DNA of 64,000 bases, taken from Undaria pinnatifida (lineage: Eukaryota > Sar > Phaeophyceae > Laminariales > Alariaceae). The stretch is taken from positions 8,618,381 to 8,682,380 of the forward strand of contig JABAKD010000011.1 in NCBI GenBank assembly GCA_012845835.1. Direction: 5' to 3'. The first letter of the stretch is position 1, and the number at the start of each line of letters is the position of its first letter. Both the position numbers and the translations under genes were made by a program. Below the pieces are notes generated by a model. It was not told the origin of the DNA. It did no database searches and saw only the letters and a list, made by a program, of their open reading frames with translations. Shown here piece by piece: positions 1 to 10,806 of the stretch.

Positions 1-369
1 CTGGGAATCGCATCAAACGTGTATGATGTCTGTTTTCGTTTCTATTGTACCAAGCGCAATAGGAGGGTCAACGAAGCTCGTTGCCGGGCGGGGTGGGGGT
101 GTGGGTATTTGCACCGTGCACGTGACCTTGTGAGGGACAGCACGTCGTTGGCTTCAAGAGGAGTAGTTCATAAGCCGCAGGCTGCCGACGAGGCCAATCC
201 AATATCACCATGCATATCCACATAGGCGTCATTTCGTTATTTCTAGCTAGGTATTCCCGTACGTTTTTTGCCCAGTCGCATACAGGTAAAAAAATGTCAA
301 AAAGTAGGTTGGGTTCGGAATGGGTACTACTGGTGTACTGGTATCATAGCTCGAGCCAGGAAAAGGATT

Positions 370-490
370 CCTGGGCCCGTCCCCAGCTAGGAACCTGGAC
401 CCAAGCAAGATCTTGGAACCAAACGGGATCCTGGATTCGAACAGGATCCTGGAACCGAGTGTATCCGAGCCTGATCCAGGATCCTGGTTT
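370..490. repeat. Short degenerate GATCCTGGA tandem repeat
   Basis: Units resembling GGATCCTGGAACC recur five to six times with BamHI-like GGATCC cores. The repeat is imperfect and has no evident coding role; the open frames on both strands across it follow from the repeat. Confidence 0.5.
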
Positions 491-672
491 TGCACTGGGT
501 CGAGAACCGTGACCAAGTCGAGGTCGCTTCTCGAGGCGCCTTTACCGGCTTTGTCCCACAAATCGTACCAGATAACGTACCAAATATATTTCAATTTTTA
601 GAGGTTTTTAAGCTGTTTTTCGTGTTTTTTTTGTGTTGTTTTTTTTTGTCAAATCGCGAAAGGGGGTCGGCT

Positions 673-712
673 CACCCTAGCCCTAGCCCTAACCCTAACC
701 CTGACCCCAACC
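673..712 (+). repeat. Interstitial telomere-like CCCTAA/CCCTAG tract
   Basis: The sequence reads CCCTAG, CCCTAG, CCCTAA, CCCTAA, CCCTGA and then decays, followed at once by a reverse-oriented GGCTAGGGCTC. This is the TTAGGG-type telomere repeat in C-rich orientation. It is only five units long, so it is an interstitial remnant or chance tract rather than a chromosome end. Confidence 0.6.
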
Positions 713-1234
713 CAGGCTAGGGCTCCGACCCGAGCGCGGTTTCGCCGCGCGTTTTGGAAAAACTGATAAAAAATGCGCGGACTACCTCAAAAACATCGAA
801 ATATATTTGGTACTTTTATCTGGTACGATTTGCGGGATGAGAAAATCGCGAAGGCTACTGCGCTTCTATGTTATTGAGGAGGCCCCGCCGAAGGCACCCG
901 AGGGCACCCGCTAAGAGCCACTCGAGAGCACCCTGCCGGAGGCTCGTTTTGACTCGATTTGGGGATTAGAAGGTTGACTCCAAGATGGTCCACTCGTAAT
1001 TATAATGACGTGTGGTGCCGAATATATGCTGCTGGTAACGGATCGAGGCTTCGCGGTCAAGTTTAACACTGCTGTGAGATAACTGATTTCGTTAGTACCA
1101 CAAAATGCTCCCCTGACATACCCTAAACACACTATGTTTGCCCAGAGAAGGCGCATGATATAATAGAGTCACAGTACCTATATCAATGCCTATATCTAAG
1201 TAATACATTGACTGGGGATTATTTGTTTAATTAT

Positions 1235-1300
1235 TATCTTCGATGTTAAAGGGAGACGAAAGCTTGATGATTATTTTCGATGTTAGAGGGAGACGATATT
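1235..1300. repeat. TGTTARAGGGAGACGA repeat, possible LTR fragment
   Basis: Two near-identical motifs (GATGTTAAAGGGAGACGA and GATGTTAGAGGGAGACGA) lie about 40 bp apart. A third copy sits near 23437, there followed within about 65 bp by a sequence like a retrotransposon primer-binding site. The purine-rich core may be a polypurine tract or the start of an LTR. No reverse transcriptase or integrase frame is visible nearby. Confidence 0.35.
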
Positions 1301-2029
1301 GGAGCTCTACTGTAGAGACTGTTGATATCGCATACCAAAAATCCACCCTCAAAGCTCAAACGGAAAATAAATGGTCAACCGCAAGGAAGGCAGGTAAATA
1401 ACACAAGGCAACAGAAAATACAACACCTCCCCCTAGTAAATCCGAGATTAATTATCGCCCTACATGGCTGACTTCGGTAAGCTGTAAACCGCCTGAGACG
1501 AACTATATATCGCAGAAGTACTGAAGAAATCCAGTATACTGGCGGCCGAATCTACCACATATTTTGTACTGGCTGCACCAGCCAGTCCCCAGCCCAAGTA
1601 ACAGAAATAAGTTGTCAGTACGAGTGCGTTTCGTATGGCGGCCGGAATCTCTCGCATTGGTCGATTGTTGCAAAACCGAGCGGCGTGGTCCGTTTTATCT
1701 CCGCCGATGATTTCAAAAATAAAAGAACGAAACTATCTGTTGGTTTCTGAGGAAGGGATTCACAGGGCGTTTTGAAGCCGTGGTGCCATGCAAGGAAACA
1801 CCCATCCGCGGCATGTCAACGTGCATGTATGACCTACTGGTATATTGGACTTTGCCGGTACTGCCCAAGAACCAGTACGTGGCGCCTCATTATGTTGACG
1901 TCAAAAACGAGACTCACAGCTTGGTCGTACCCTGTGTGCCCGAAACTGTTCCCACGCTCGCGTCCAAAACAACTGCTGAGCCAGCGATCATTTTTATTTT
2001 GTCTTTGGGCCATACCCACTCTACAGGCA

Positions 2030-3223
2030 ATGACAACGTACAACCACATACCAACGGACCAGGACGTCAAGCGGTACAACGTAGCTTTCCAGGAGTGGTC
2101 CGATGCTGACAAAGCGCAGCTCCTAGCCGACACCGAGAGCTCCAAGCGTTGCAAGGAGAGGAAAGCGCTCGAAGCAGTCGTCCATTCCTTCCAGCAGGAG
2201 GCGCAGCGTACCAGGACCGAGGCGGACGAAGCGAGAGCTTCACTACAGAACCGCGAAATAGCCATACAGAAGTGTGGCCATTTGGTGGAGGGAGCCCGAG
2301 CTGTCTGCGACAAGGCAGTCGCGTGTCACGGAGAGAAGGTTGCAGCGTTCGACGAAGCATGCTCACGGCACAAAACGGGCATGCAGACAACTTCACCGCT
2401 GGACACCAGCACCGATAATCGTAAGCGGTCAGCCCCCGTTGACGACGGTCTCCTCGCCACCAAGTCGGCAAAGGCCGGGGCATTGTCGGCTGGCAAGGCG
2501 GCCCGCTCGTTGAACAAGGGCAAGAGGCCCGCCTCTGCCGTGCGCGGGCTGGACACGGCTCGGGTAAGATTGTTCAAGAACCTTGAAGAGAAGGTCAACC
2601 AGGCCAAGCTGGACGTTATGGAGGCCAAGGCCAGCCTTGCCGGCATGCAACAAATGCGCAGTGAATATCGAGCGGTTGCGGCGGCCGAGAACGCGCGAGT
2701 GGTCGAGCTCGAACGCGTCGCAGTCGAAGACCTAGAAGCATGGGAGGAGATGAGAGATTCCTCCGAGTACATTGCGGCGTGTGTTGCTTGTTCCGCCGCG
2801 AGCGTCGTGGCGGAAGAGAAGACGGCTGCGGTTTCCCTCGCTGAGAGCAACCTGCGGGAGGCCGAGGGTGTGTTCCGCGCGGCGCTAGCCTCCGGGGATA
2901 AGAAGATGGTTCCTAATGAACGGGTGGCAGATGTCCTTAGGGCCGTCTACATTAAGATGAGGCAGGAAAACATGGAAAGGGAGATTGAGCTGAGTCGAGA
3001 ACCCGTCATCCTGCCGAAGTGTAAGGGGATTGAATTCCTATCATCGGGGAGCTCGTTTGGAGTGGCAATGTTGTTGGCGGAGAGGAAGAGGGAGGAGAAT
3101 GAAAAGGCGGGCATCAAGGGGAGAGGGGCAGCGGCGAGGAGTCGTGCACGTGGTGCGTCAGGTGCGGCACCTCGACGGTCTAGTCGGTCAACTCGTGGGA
3201 GGCCGGCTGCTGTTCTCGAGTAA
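2030..3223 (+). CDS. Hypothetical coiled-coil protein, single exon
   Basis: A 397-residue frame with a strong coding look. It starts MTTYNHIPTDQDVKRYN, then runs through long Ala/Glu/Arg/Lys stretches typical of coiled coil (roughly residues 25-130 and 180-330), with a basic linker between (residues about 135-180, KRSA and KGKRP motifs). It ends in an Arg/Ser/Ala tail (RSRARGASGAAPRRSSRSTR), which suggests nucleic-acid binding or nuclear location. I recognise no catalytic or named domain. The open frame extends 86 codons further upstream without looking protein-like; the chosen ATG lies just after CTACAG, so a 5' leader intron could end there. It lacks introns, unlike the other genes in the window, so a retrocopy or mobile-element gene is possible. 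Confidence 0.5.
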   Translation: MTTYNHIPTDQDVKRYNVAFQEWSDADKAQLLADTESSKRCKERKALEAVVHSFQQEAQRTRTEADEARASLQNREIAIQKCGHLVEGARAVCDKAVACHGEKVAAFDEACSRHKTGMQTTSPLDTSTDNRKRSAPVDDGLLATKSAKAGALSAGKAARSLNKGKRPASAVRGLDTARVRLFKNLEEKVNQAKLDVMEAKASLAGMQQMRSEYRAVAAAENARVVELERVAVEDLEAWEEMRDSSEYIAACVACSAASVVAEEKTAAVSLAESNLREAEGVFRAALASGDKKMVPNERVADVLRAVYIKMRQENMEREIELSREPVILPKCKGIEFLSSGSSFGVAMLLAERKREENEKAGIKGRGAAARSRARGASGAAPRRSSRSTRGRPAAVLE

Positions 3224-5282
3224 TAGGAGCTCCAGGTGGAAGAGGAGGGGGCGCGGAGGGGCGGGGGGACACTGCGACGCAATTTATTCGATCGTGAGAA
3301 ACTGGCAAGATGATCGAGGTGTATTTCTTTCGGATTGACACAGCTGTAATCGATTGTTCGATTATACTCTTGTTCTCCAAAATGATGACGTAGGACGGTA
3401 TCATCGAGACATCTACTCGATTGGGTTCACATTGGACAGACAAAGAAGGGTTGTCTGGTTCGTGCCGAAAAAAGAAAAAAGACAGCGCACTGCCACAACG
3501 CGCACACCTGCTGTCATACCGGTTGATGTGACGGTCTCCAGTACGGTCAGCGTTCCTCCCAGGGGTGCTGACGTCTATGTGTAGCCGACACGCATACAGC
3601 GGTGGTTGCAGCAACCGGAAAAAGGGCGCCAAACAAATATCAGCCCACAGGTGAAGCCGGAAGGAGAGTAACGATGCGACGGTTCACTTATTCATCGCGT
3701 GAGACACTGGCTGCGAGCTTTGAGGCATAAGGGCCGCGGGAGTTAGCGAGTGGTATGAGACCACTGGTGTTCTTGTTCACCAGAAGCTAGTTTTTCTCCA
3801 AGACCGTATCATCGGGAAGCCCTATGCAAGAGGATACAGCTGACCGGTAAGGACTGATTATTCACGGTTTCATATAGAGTAAAGAAGAAGAGAGTACCAT
3901 AACAAAACTGAAGTACGCTTGACTGCTAAGGTTTTGGCTGTTCTCCGTTTCGTCCTTTCGCCAATCGCGTGACTCACTTGTGCCGATGCCGCCTGTCCAA
4001 GCGCAAACGCTTCGCATGGCGATGCTGCTTCCTATACCTAGAGGTATCATCTCTTTCTTTGGTCGTCAACAGTTTCCCTCCTCGCAACAAATTGTCGTTG
4101 GAATGAAACAAGGACGTCGCCAACCTTCTCCCCTAGTCATAACGACGATTTCGTGCTGAATCATATCATTTTGTCTACAGACGCCAGCTGCAAGGTGATA
4201 CGGCACCCCACGTCGGGTTCAAGAGCTGGTCTGAGGGAGAATCTGGACTGAGGGTGTTCAAGATTTCTCCTTTACCCCCAACTGACGACCTGCTGCGCTG
4301 ATGGCGCCGGTTATACCGTGCGAGTCGCAGTTGGAATCCGGTCTGTATTGCGCAAATGTTATGACGTTACGTCGATTACGATGTTTTGACGTGATTTCGT
4401 GTGTGGCTGCGGTGTCTAATCGCTCTCTGTGGTGGGTTGACAAGAGCGATATTTCGCGGTAGATTGGTTATGCTGTTCAGTCTACAATTGAGAACCTTAT
4501 GGCAAACATCGTGGACCCGGCATGGTCCCGAGGTTTTTCAGCGACTACAGCGGCAGAGTAGCATGCTTTATCGATAGAACGCATGCTTTGAGAGAACGGC
4601 ACAACGGCAAAATGGAATATGACACTCGGATGTTGACAGAGCGCGAGGGCAGGGACTAGTAATGGTGTGGAGGCCTGTAGAGAACGGAGAGGTGCACTGT
4701 TAGCAAGAGAAAGGTACCGGTCGTCTCCGCAGTGGTTGAACTCTGGTGAGGGGACCCCGAGGGCACCCCGGGACGGCCGACGTAGTAGTATACTGTACGC
4801 CGAAGCACGCTCACGAGTACGCGTGGTTTTGGCGAAATCAGATATGGGAGAGGGGGGCGTTTCCCTCATTGCAGTACGCGACACGGCTTATGAAGCTCTG
4901 ATTTGGCGCTGAGCTGAAGCAAATATGTAAGCAAGGGTGTGTCCTACACTACTGTACATATTTCAGAGTAAAAACGAATTCCCATGTGTCGCGCAAGAGT
5001 TGAGCCAAAACCGCTCAACTCCTAGTTTATTACGTATGATCGCGCTCTATATATGCTGCCCATTAGGAAATGTCTGAGGGGGAAAAACTCCCACTAGTGG
5101 TGGGTGCCATTAGTGAAGCACGAGGGAGGAGAAAAATGCCCTGCATTGCTTAGATATTCTTGCTTTGTAGAATTAATAACGGAAAATGCTATCTTTGGCA
5201 GAGGGTAGACACGGGTTCAATCATTGCAAAAACACGGGGACGGGTTTATCGGTAGACCCAGTTACGGCCTGCGCAAAAGCAA

Positions 5283-5826
5283 TGACCTATAACACGCGCT
5301 TTATTGGTAAATGTATATTTGTGTGTCTCTGTCTGCGATCTGCCTCAGATGTTGAAAAGACGATACAGCCGGTAATCGGCGGGAAGAATTCACGTGTAGG
5401 TCAGCAAACTTACGCTGCACGCGAGCGAGTCGGGGATTTTCGCTGAGAACGTGACCAGGCATAAGCTGGTCGTTGGGTTGGTCAACCAAGCCAAACGATG
5501 TTATCGGCGATGCGAAAGGCGTCTTACGGGTGCCTTTTGCTCGAGTAATTCAACCAAAATCGTAGCGAGGTTTGTCCGTGGACTTAGCTACGGTCTCCGC
5601 AAGCGCATTAAGCGACAGAACGCGGTGCATTGGTAAATATTATTTGGCGTGCCTCTGTCGGAGGTCTGGGCCATATATATTGAGAAGATGACACGGCCGG
5701 TGCTAGGGGAGAAACTTCACGTGTAGGGCGGCAGCCCCACGTTGAACGCGGGCGCGAGTCGGGGCTTCTCCCTGAGACCGTGAGTAGACGCAGGCTAGTC
5801 GTTGGATTGGTCAACTAAGCTAGACG
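5283..5826 (+). repeat. Diverged direct repeat pair ending in TTGGTCAACCAA
   Basis: Two copies of a roughly 200-bp unit (about 5300-5500 and 5630-5826) share the order GGTAAATAT, GTGTCTCTGTC, CACGTGTAGG, GAGTCGGGG, CTGAGA and a closing box CGTTGGGTTGGTCAACCAAG. The closing box recurs at about 20009-20040 and 20146-20178, so this is a dispersed family and not just a local duplication. Confidence 0.6.
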
Positions 5827-6576
5827 TCTGTCCATTTTCGAGGTATGTGAAAGTTTCGATTGGTGCGGCGGAAGAGGGGTGCGGGTGCCTTTTCTCAAGC
5901 ATTGCTACAAAAATCATCAGGAAAAGCAGTGAATATGACGATCTGTATATCTCCCCCGTCCGGGTGTCCAGCATGTAGTTGTTTATGCTGTGTCCAGGAG
6001 TTTTAGGCTGACATTCCTTTCCCCTGCGTGCTCGTCTACAGGTATCACACATGCGATGATTAGACTCTACGGCATGGCAATATATTATGCGTTCGTCAAC
6101 TATCCCGGCAGCTGGTGCAACGACACATATCTGGTACTACACAACATGCCGGCTCATTAGGGTCATGACACAACAATTTACGAAATAACAATGATATAAC
6201 AAGTTGGTGGCGTTCTGAGGGAATCCATACCGAAGGACAGTAACATGCCAAAAGACAAAGCCACCCCGACGTGCTTCGATCTCCCTCCGGCCTTAACTCC
6301 GCCCCGACACAAGATACCACGGCGACAACACCATCACGCACAGCACACGAGCACATACACATGTGCATATACCTCTATCTCCGCGCCTCCTGGCTGCCAT
6401 GATGTATGCTCGTACAGCGTATAGTTATTAATAATTCTGCACGGAAGACCGTCGTCTCAATTTACCCACATTTCCTATGGTCTCTTGCAGCAGCACTGCC
6501 AGACAAAACACTAGCATAACCCCATCCGTGTAACTGCAAACTGCGACGACTTATATCTGCGACGCCGGGAGTGCTA

Positions 6577-6616
6577 ACCCCCCGCCCCCCGCCCCCCGCC
6601 CCCCCCCGCCCCCCGC
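6577..6616. repeat. C-rich (CCCCCCG)n tract
   Basis: About 40 bp of CCCCCCG units. The G-rich complement has four or more G-runs and could form a G-quadruplex. It lies about 280 bp upstream of the TATA element at 6891. Confidence 0.7.
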
Positions 6617-6890
6617 TATACAACCACCTATAGTTTCTAGAAATGCCTAGCGACCAGTGTCCATGGTTCTGCGTCTAGGTAAAGTCAGTGAAACTATGTG
6701 CATCTAGGCAAGGGGAGGAAGGAGCCCTCAGATTGCAGGGGCTACTTTGCAGACATTCAACAACCTCACTCTTAATTGAGTGTGAACTCCTGCGCGACGA
6801 ACAAAACACGTAGTAGCCAATCTCGCCCGGACCCGGGCATGACCGTGTGTATGCTTTATCATTCTCAGAGCTTCCCTCCGCTTGGCCGAC

Positions 6891-6897
6891 TATATAA
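6891..6897 (+). promoter_or_regulatory. TATA box candidate (TATATAA)
   Basis: TATATAA follows the GC-rich context TTGGCCGAC and precedes a CA-rich, pyrimidine-rich leader, a normal core-promoter arrangement. The first downstream ATG in good context with a protein-like frame is at 6983, about 90 bp away. Confidence 0.4.
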
Positions 6898-6982
6898 ACA
6901 CAATGCAGCCACCCGTATCCCGTCTTGTCCTTGTCTGACTAAACGATGTTGGATTTACAGCAAGCTACACACCTGCACTCCC

Positions 6983-7757
6983 ATGGACTCGTCGCTCATA
7001 GCCCACCACGACGACTCCGCGCCAGCCGACACCTGCAACCCAACCGCGAACGCTTCGTCTTCCGGGCCCTCTACCCCCACCACCAAGCTTCCCTCCAGCG
7101 CATACCTGCCACGATCCTTCCCGCCCCCGCCCCAGCTGTCATTGTCGAAGACATCGGGTTCGCTGCGACCAACACCCTCACGCGGGGTCCTCGGAGTCGT
7201 CCGACATCACCCCTACCCCACCCGCCGCACCTCCCGCCTCCCGTCTGGCGCAGCTCCATGGGCTGGCTTACCCGAGCCGGAGGCAATCGTACCGCGGCTC
7301 GCTGGATGAGCCGCTGACAACACTCGACTCCACGTCGCTGTCCGCGGCCGCTGCTGCTGCTGTCGCTGCCGGTGCCATCACTACTGGTGGACTATTGTTG
7401 TTGCGAGTTCGCGCCGAGGATGGGGAAGGGAGCGGCGGAGAGGCAACCTCAGTGTTATCGCTGCCGCTTCCGTACACACCGGTGCGGCCCGTCTCGTGCC
7501 GGCTTGAATGGGTTGATAAAAACTCCGACGGCGGCCGTTGCTGTTGCTGGCGTTTTCGATGCTGTCGCAGTTTTCAGGTTCTGCGGGTGCTGCCGCTGTT
7601 AATGACGAAGGCTATACGGTGTAGGTGGGGTTCAATTTGGGGCCTGTTTTTACAGTGTCTCGGAATCACTCGAGCGAGTGACACCCCCTTGTTATTTGTT
7701 GGTCTTAAGGTTGCCGTTTTCGTTTTGCTATATGAACACGCGCAATGGAATGGGTAG
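6983..7757 (+). CDS. Candidate Ser/Pro-rich gene, unrecognised
   Basis: From the ATG at 6983 a Ser/Pro/Thr-rich frame (MDSSLIAHHDDSAPADTCN) runs to about 7186. A different frame carries on with equally protein-like sequence (LHGLAYPSRRQSYRGSLDEP, then polyAla and a hydrophobic stretch). The two join in phase if a 67-bp pyrimidine-rich segment, 7187-7253 (GTCCTC to GGCGCAG), is an intron; otherwise there is a frameshift. The joined frame would be about 235 residues, ending at TAG 7757, where GTAGGT could instead be a splice donor. No family is recognised. A short intron, a pseudogene or chance composition are all possible. Confidence 0.25.
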
Positions 7758-9697
7758 GTACGCTGCGCCAACTAACCACCTAAATATATTTTGTCAGTGA
7801 CGCGTACGCAGTCACTCGCTCGTGCGAGCGGCCCAAACGCGGTAGTGGATAAGCGGGTACCTCCGCTGCGGTAGCCATGGTCTGCCGCTGCTGTTGCTGA
7901 TGATGCTGATGTTGGAGCAGCTGCTGCTGTTGGTGTTGCTACCTCGATGCGCCACCTTCGAAGGCATCGTTTGAAGCGCCTCCTCTATCCGGGGAGGAGA
8001 ATGCCACCGTCGACACAGTGCTAGCTAGAGCATCGAAGGCATCAGCCACCCCCCATCTATTGCTGTAGCCCGTGCGCATGACTACAGGCTGGTTCACGTT
8101 AAAAACCCCAAATTCATTCCCCGGCGAATGTCCACGCCGTTTTTTCGATTCAGACCGTGAAATTTTGCACATATATAGACTATATATAGACTATGTCTTC
8201 TATGTGTGCCCTTGGGAAGACCCCACCCGATGTTTTGTTTGTTTTGTTTTTGCCTGATTTTTCGTCAGTTAAGATTTTTGGAAATAGGTGGACAACCCTT
8301 AGCCCAAACATTCTCAGTGAAGAAGAAAAAAAAACGCCCGGAGGTCAAACCTCGGGATGGGCACGTAAAACACGTGTGCAAAAAAATTTCAGATTCCATC
8401 TCAAAAACGGCGTGGACATTTTTGACTGTTGTGCGAAAACATGAGATTACCAGGTAAGATACGTTTTTTCCTTCAAATGGCTTAATTTTAGTCTAGGACC
8501 CATTTTTTCTCTACTGCTGTAGACTGTAAGGTTCATGAACACATATCTAGGCAGATCAGATCTTCGATTTTTTCGCGAAAAAATCTGCAGGCATGTCTTG
8601 GAGTACCTCCAACCGGTTCGTGCAAAATGCGGCGCAACTCATTTTCTCGCCTCTCCGCTTGGAAAAAGCATGGACATATTATTATTACCGAGTATTATTA
8701 TTTTTGCCCTCCGACAATGTAGCGTAGATGCCTTTCCGATATAAATCGAATATCCTTCCTTAAAGCAGCAGTAGCACCTAATATGAAGTCGAATGATCGC
8801 ACCATAATGCAGTGGTATCTTCCGCCAACCATTCGCCCATTTCCTTTCCCCACATCTTCTCCTTTTATCTACTATTCCCTTTCCCTATATATTGTTGAAG
8901 AATTTGAAGGCCTGTGTATCATTAGTCGGTACGTGTTTTGCTCCTAAGGGACAGCCCGAGGCCGTTGAAAACAAAAAAACAGTCAAGGTGGCCCTGTCAC
9001 CCTCTTCCATTGGTCATGGGGGCCCAGTAGTATGATACTGTACCAAATACTCACTCTTTGACTACTCGTGGAGATATCACGAGCGGCATTCGCGGGGGAG
9101 AGAATCTGTTTTTTTTACTTAAACCAGCTTGTTGAGAGGTACTACAAACTCGTAGTAGTGGTGTCGTGTGTAGCGGTCGCTAGCTTGGTCGCTTGTTGAG
9201 TGTTTTTGCCCCTAGCTGCAGCCAGCTGTTGTATCTGGGCCTGCATTGTACCCCAAGCTGGAAGACCTGGAGGTGTGCTGATGCAGGAGGAGAGGGGCTC
9301 GTTAGGCCAGGTCTTCGCCCATCGGGCACACCCCGACTTCCCCACGGAACACGGAGCACGGAGTCGTCGCCGGTGTTTCTGCAGTTCTGCATTCTGCAGC
9401 CATGGTTCGCGTTGCGGCGCAAATAACGAGCCAATCCCTTTGTTCTTTTCCCTTCTGCTGTCCAACGTCGGACCAATATTATTCGTTGTCTAAACCTTTG
9501 CGGTCTAATAAAGAGTCAATCAGATTGCGACATAGCTCTATGTTCCAGGCCGAAACCGTCATCTGGACGGAAGTCGAGAATCGGTTATCACAGGCTATAC
9601 AGGCTGCACAGGAGGCAGGAGGGAACAAGACGTTTTTCGGTCTGCGAAGCCTTGGGACGCGAAGCAGATACACAGCCTAGGGGCATCGAGAAGCACG
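7758..9697. other. Intergenic, upstream of the RP2-like gene
   Basis: AT-richer DNA with CTG-type triplets near 7890-7945 and short palindromic AGACTATATAT stretches near 8175-8195. An open frame at 9402-9680 lies directly upstream of the RP2-like start codon and could be leader sequence, but nothing identifies it as a gene. Confidence 0.45.
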
Positions 9698-10806
9698 ATG
9701 GGAAACCTATTCGTGAAGGAGAAGGACTGCTCGGAGATCAAGCCGACCGTCAAACGTCCGCAGGGGGTTGGGTGGAAGCCGCCCGGTGAGAGGTCGGGGG
9801 CTAAAGGGTACGAGCACGAGTACGAGTACGAGCACGAGTACGAGTACGAACACGAGTACGAGTACGAATGAGTACGTGTTTGTCTTTGGTTCAATTTACC
9901 GTTCGTTGCTGCTGCTGTACATGTTTGTGATATCCACATACCACCGTGCGCCGTGAGTTGATGATTTGGGTACAAACCCCGAAACGCCATCGATGCTGTC
10001 TTGTGTTGTGCTGGCTTGGTAATAGCCGCGCTGACTGTGGCTAGTGCCCTCGTCGCCGATACCATGGGTTGTTCGTACCTGCTGAAAGAGAGCCGTGAAA
10101 AATCGCACGTAGCATGCACTCGTCTGTGATAGACAACTACTGTATGATACCAGGTATATGGTCTACACAACGTGAGTGTGTCAGCTACTCGACGTCATGG
10201 TGTGGTGTATCATGAGATCGAAAACTTCGCACGAGATACTTTTTGTCGTTGCAAGCTGCGTGCGAGAGTAACTTCGATCGCATTTGCTACACGAACGGGG
10301 TTTATGACCTCGTGGAGGACGTGCAGCCGCTGGTAGTTCGTATTGACACACTACTATAGTCTATATATTTTTATATAGACTAGTCTAGACTATATATTTA
10401 CCTGTGGGCCCGACGTCGTAAGTTTTGTACGAGTAGTGCTCGGTATATGTGCAAGTTGAGCATCGACGTTCTTAGTACAAATCACTAATCGGTCGAACTC
10501 ATAGCTGGCTGGCGTACGGTGCCTATGTTGCACTTGGTACCTGCTAGTAGTCGTGAGAAAAATATGAAAACTGGGGTATCCGATTTAAGAGCGTCCATAC
10601 AAAGAGAAAACAATCTCAAGAGCGGTCAAATCGACTTGCTACCGGTACCTCGCAGCTTGCAAAATTTTTGTATCGACTACCCATCGAGCGAACTCTTGGC
10701 TGACGTCACAGGCGAGGCGTCTTCGGGCACCGGAGCAGCACCCGCCGCGAGCTCGAAAGGGAAGCTCAACCCCAAGGACTTCATTTTCTCGGGGAAACAG
10801 AAGGAG
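9698..10806 (+). CDS. RP2: RP2-like exons 1-2: N-terminus
   Basis: Exon 1 (9698-9785) begins [13 protein letters not shown] and ends in G|GTGAGA. Exon 2 (10712-10806) follows GACGTCACAG and ends AAG GAG|GTATGA; the split Gly codon joins in phase. Gly at position 2 fits N-myristoylation, the known membrane anchor of RP2. Vertebrate RP2 has a palmitoylated Cys at position 3; here it is Asn, with the nearest Cys at position 11. The linker is Ala/Ser-rich, then [15 protein letters not shown] matches the conserved segment before the TBCC domain. An alternative start at 10525 would read through the intron side and lose the myristoylation signal. Confidence 0.8.

Larger units (their letters stand above)
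1..2029. other. Repeat-rich region without a convincing gene
   Basis: No reading frame here shows a domain or a splice-consistent exon. The stretch holds a short run of GATCCTGGA-like repeats (about 370-490), telomere-like CCCTAA/CCCTAG units (673-712) and two copies of a TGTTARAGGGAGACGA motif (about 1240-1300). The part immediately left of 2030 may include a 5' leader for the following reading frame. Confidence 0.5.
3224..6890. other. Intergenic region, diverged repeat copies only
   Basis: Short open frames occur on both strands (the longest, 4477-4884 minus, is 135 codons) but none has a recognisable domain or splice partners. The clearest content is a pair of diverged direct repeats at about 5283-5500 and 5620-5826 and a C-rich tract at 6577-6616. 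Confidence 0.5.

Noticed and set aside
4477..4884. 135-codon minus-strand frame
   Set aside because: No family resemblance, no promoter or splice signals; length is within chance for this composition.
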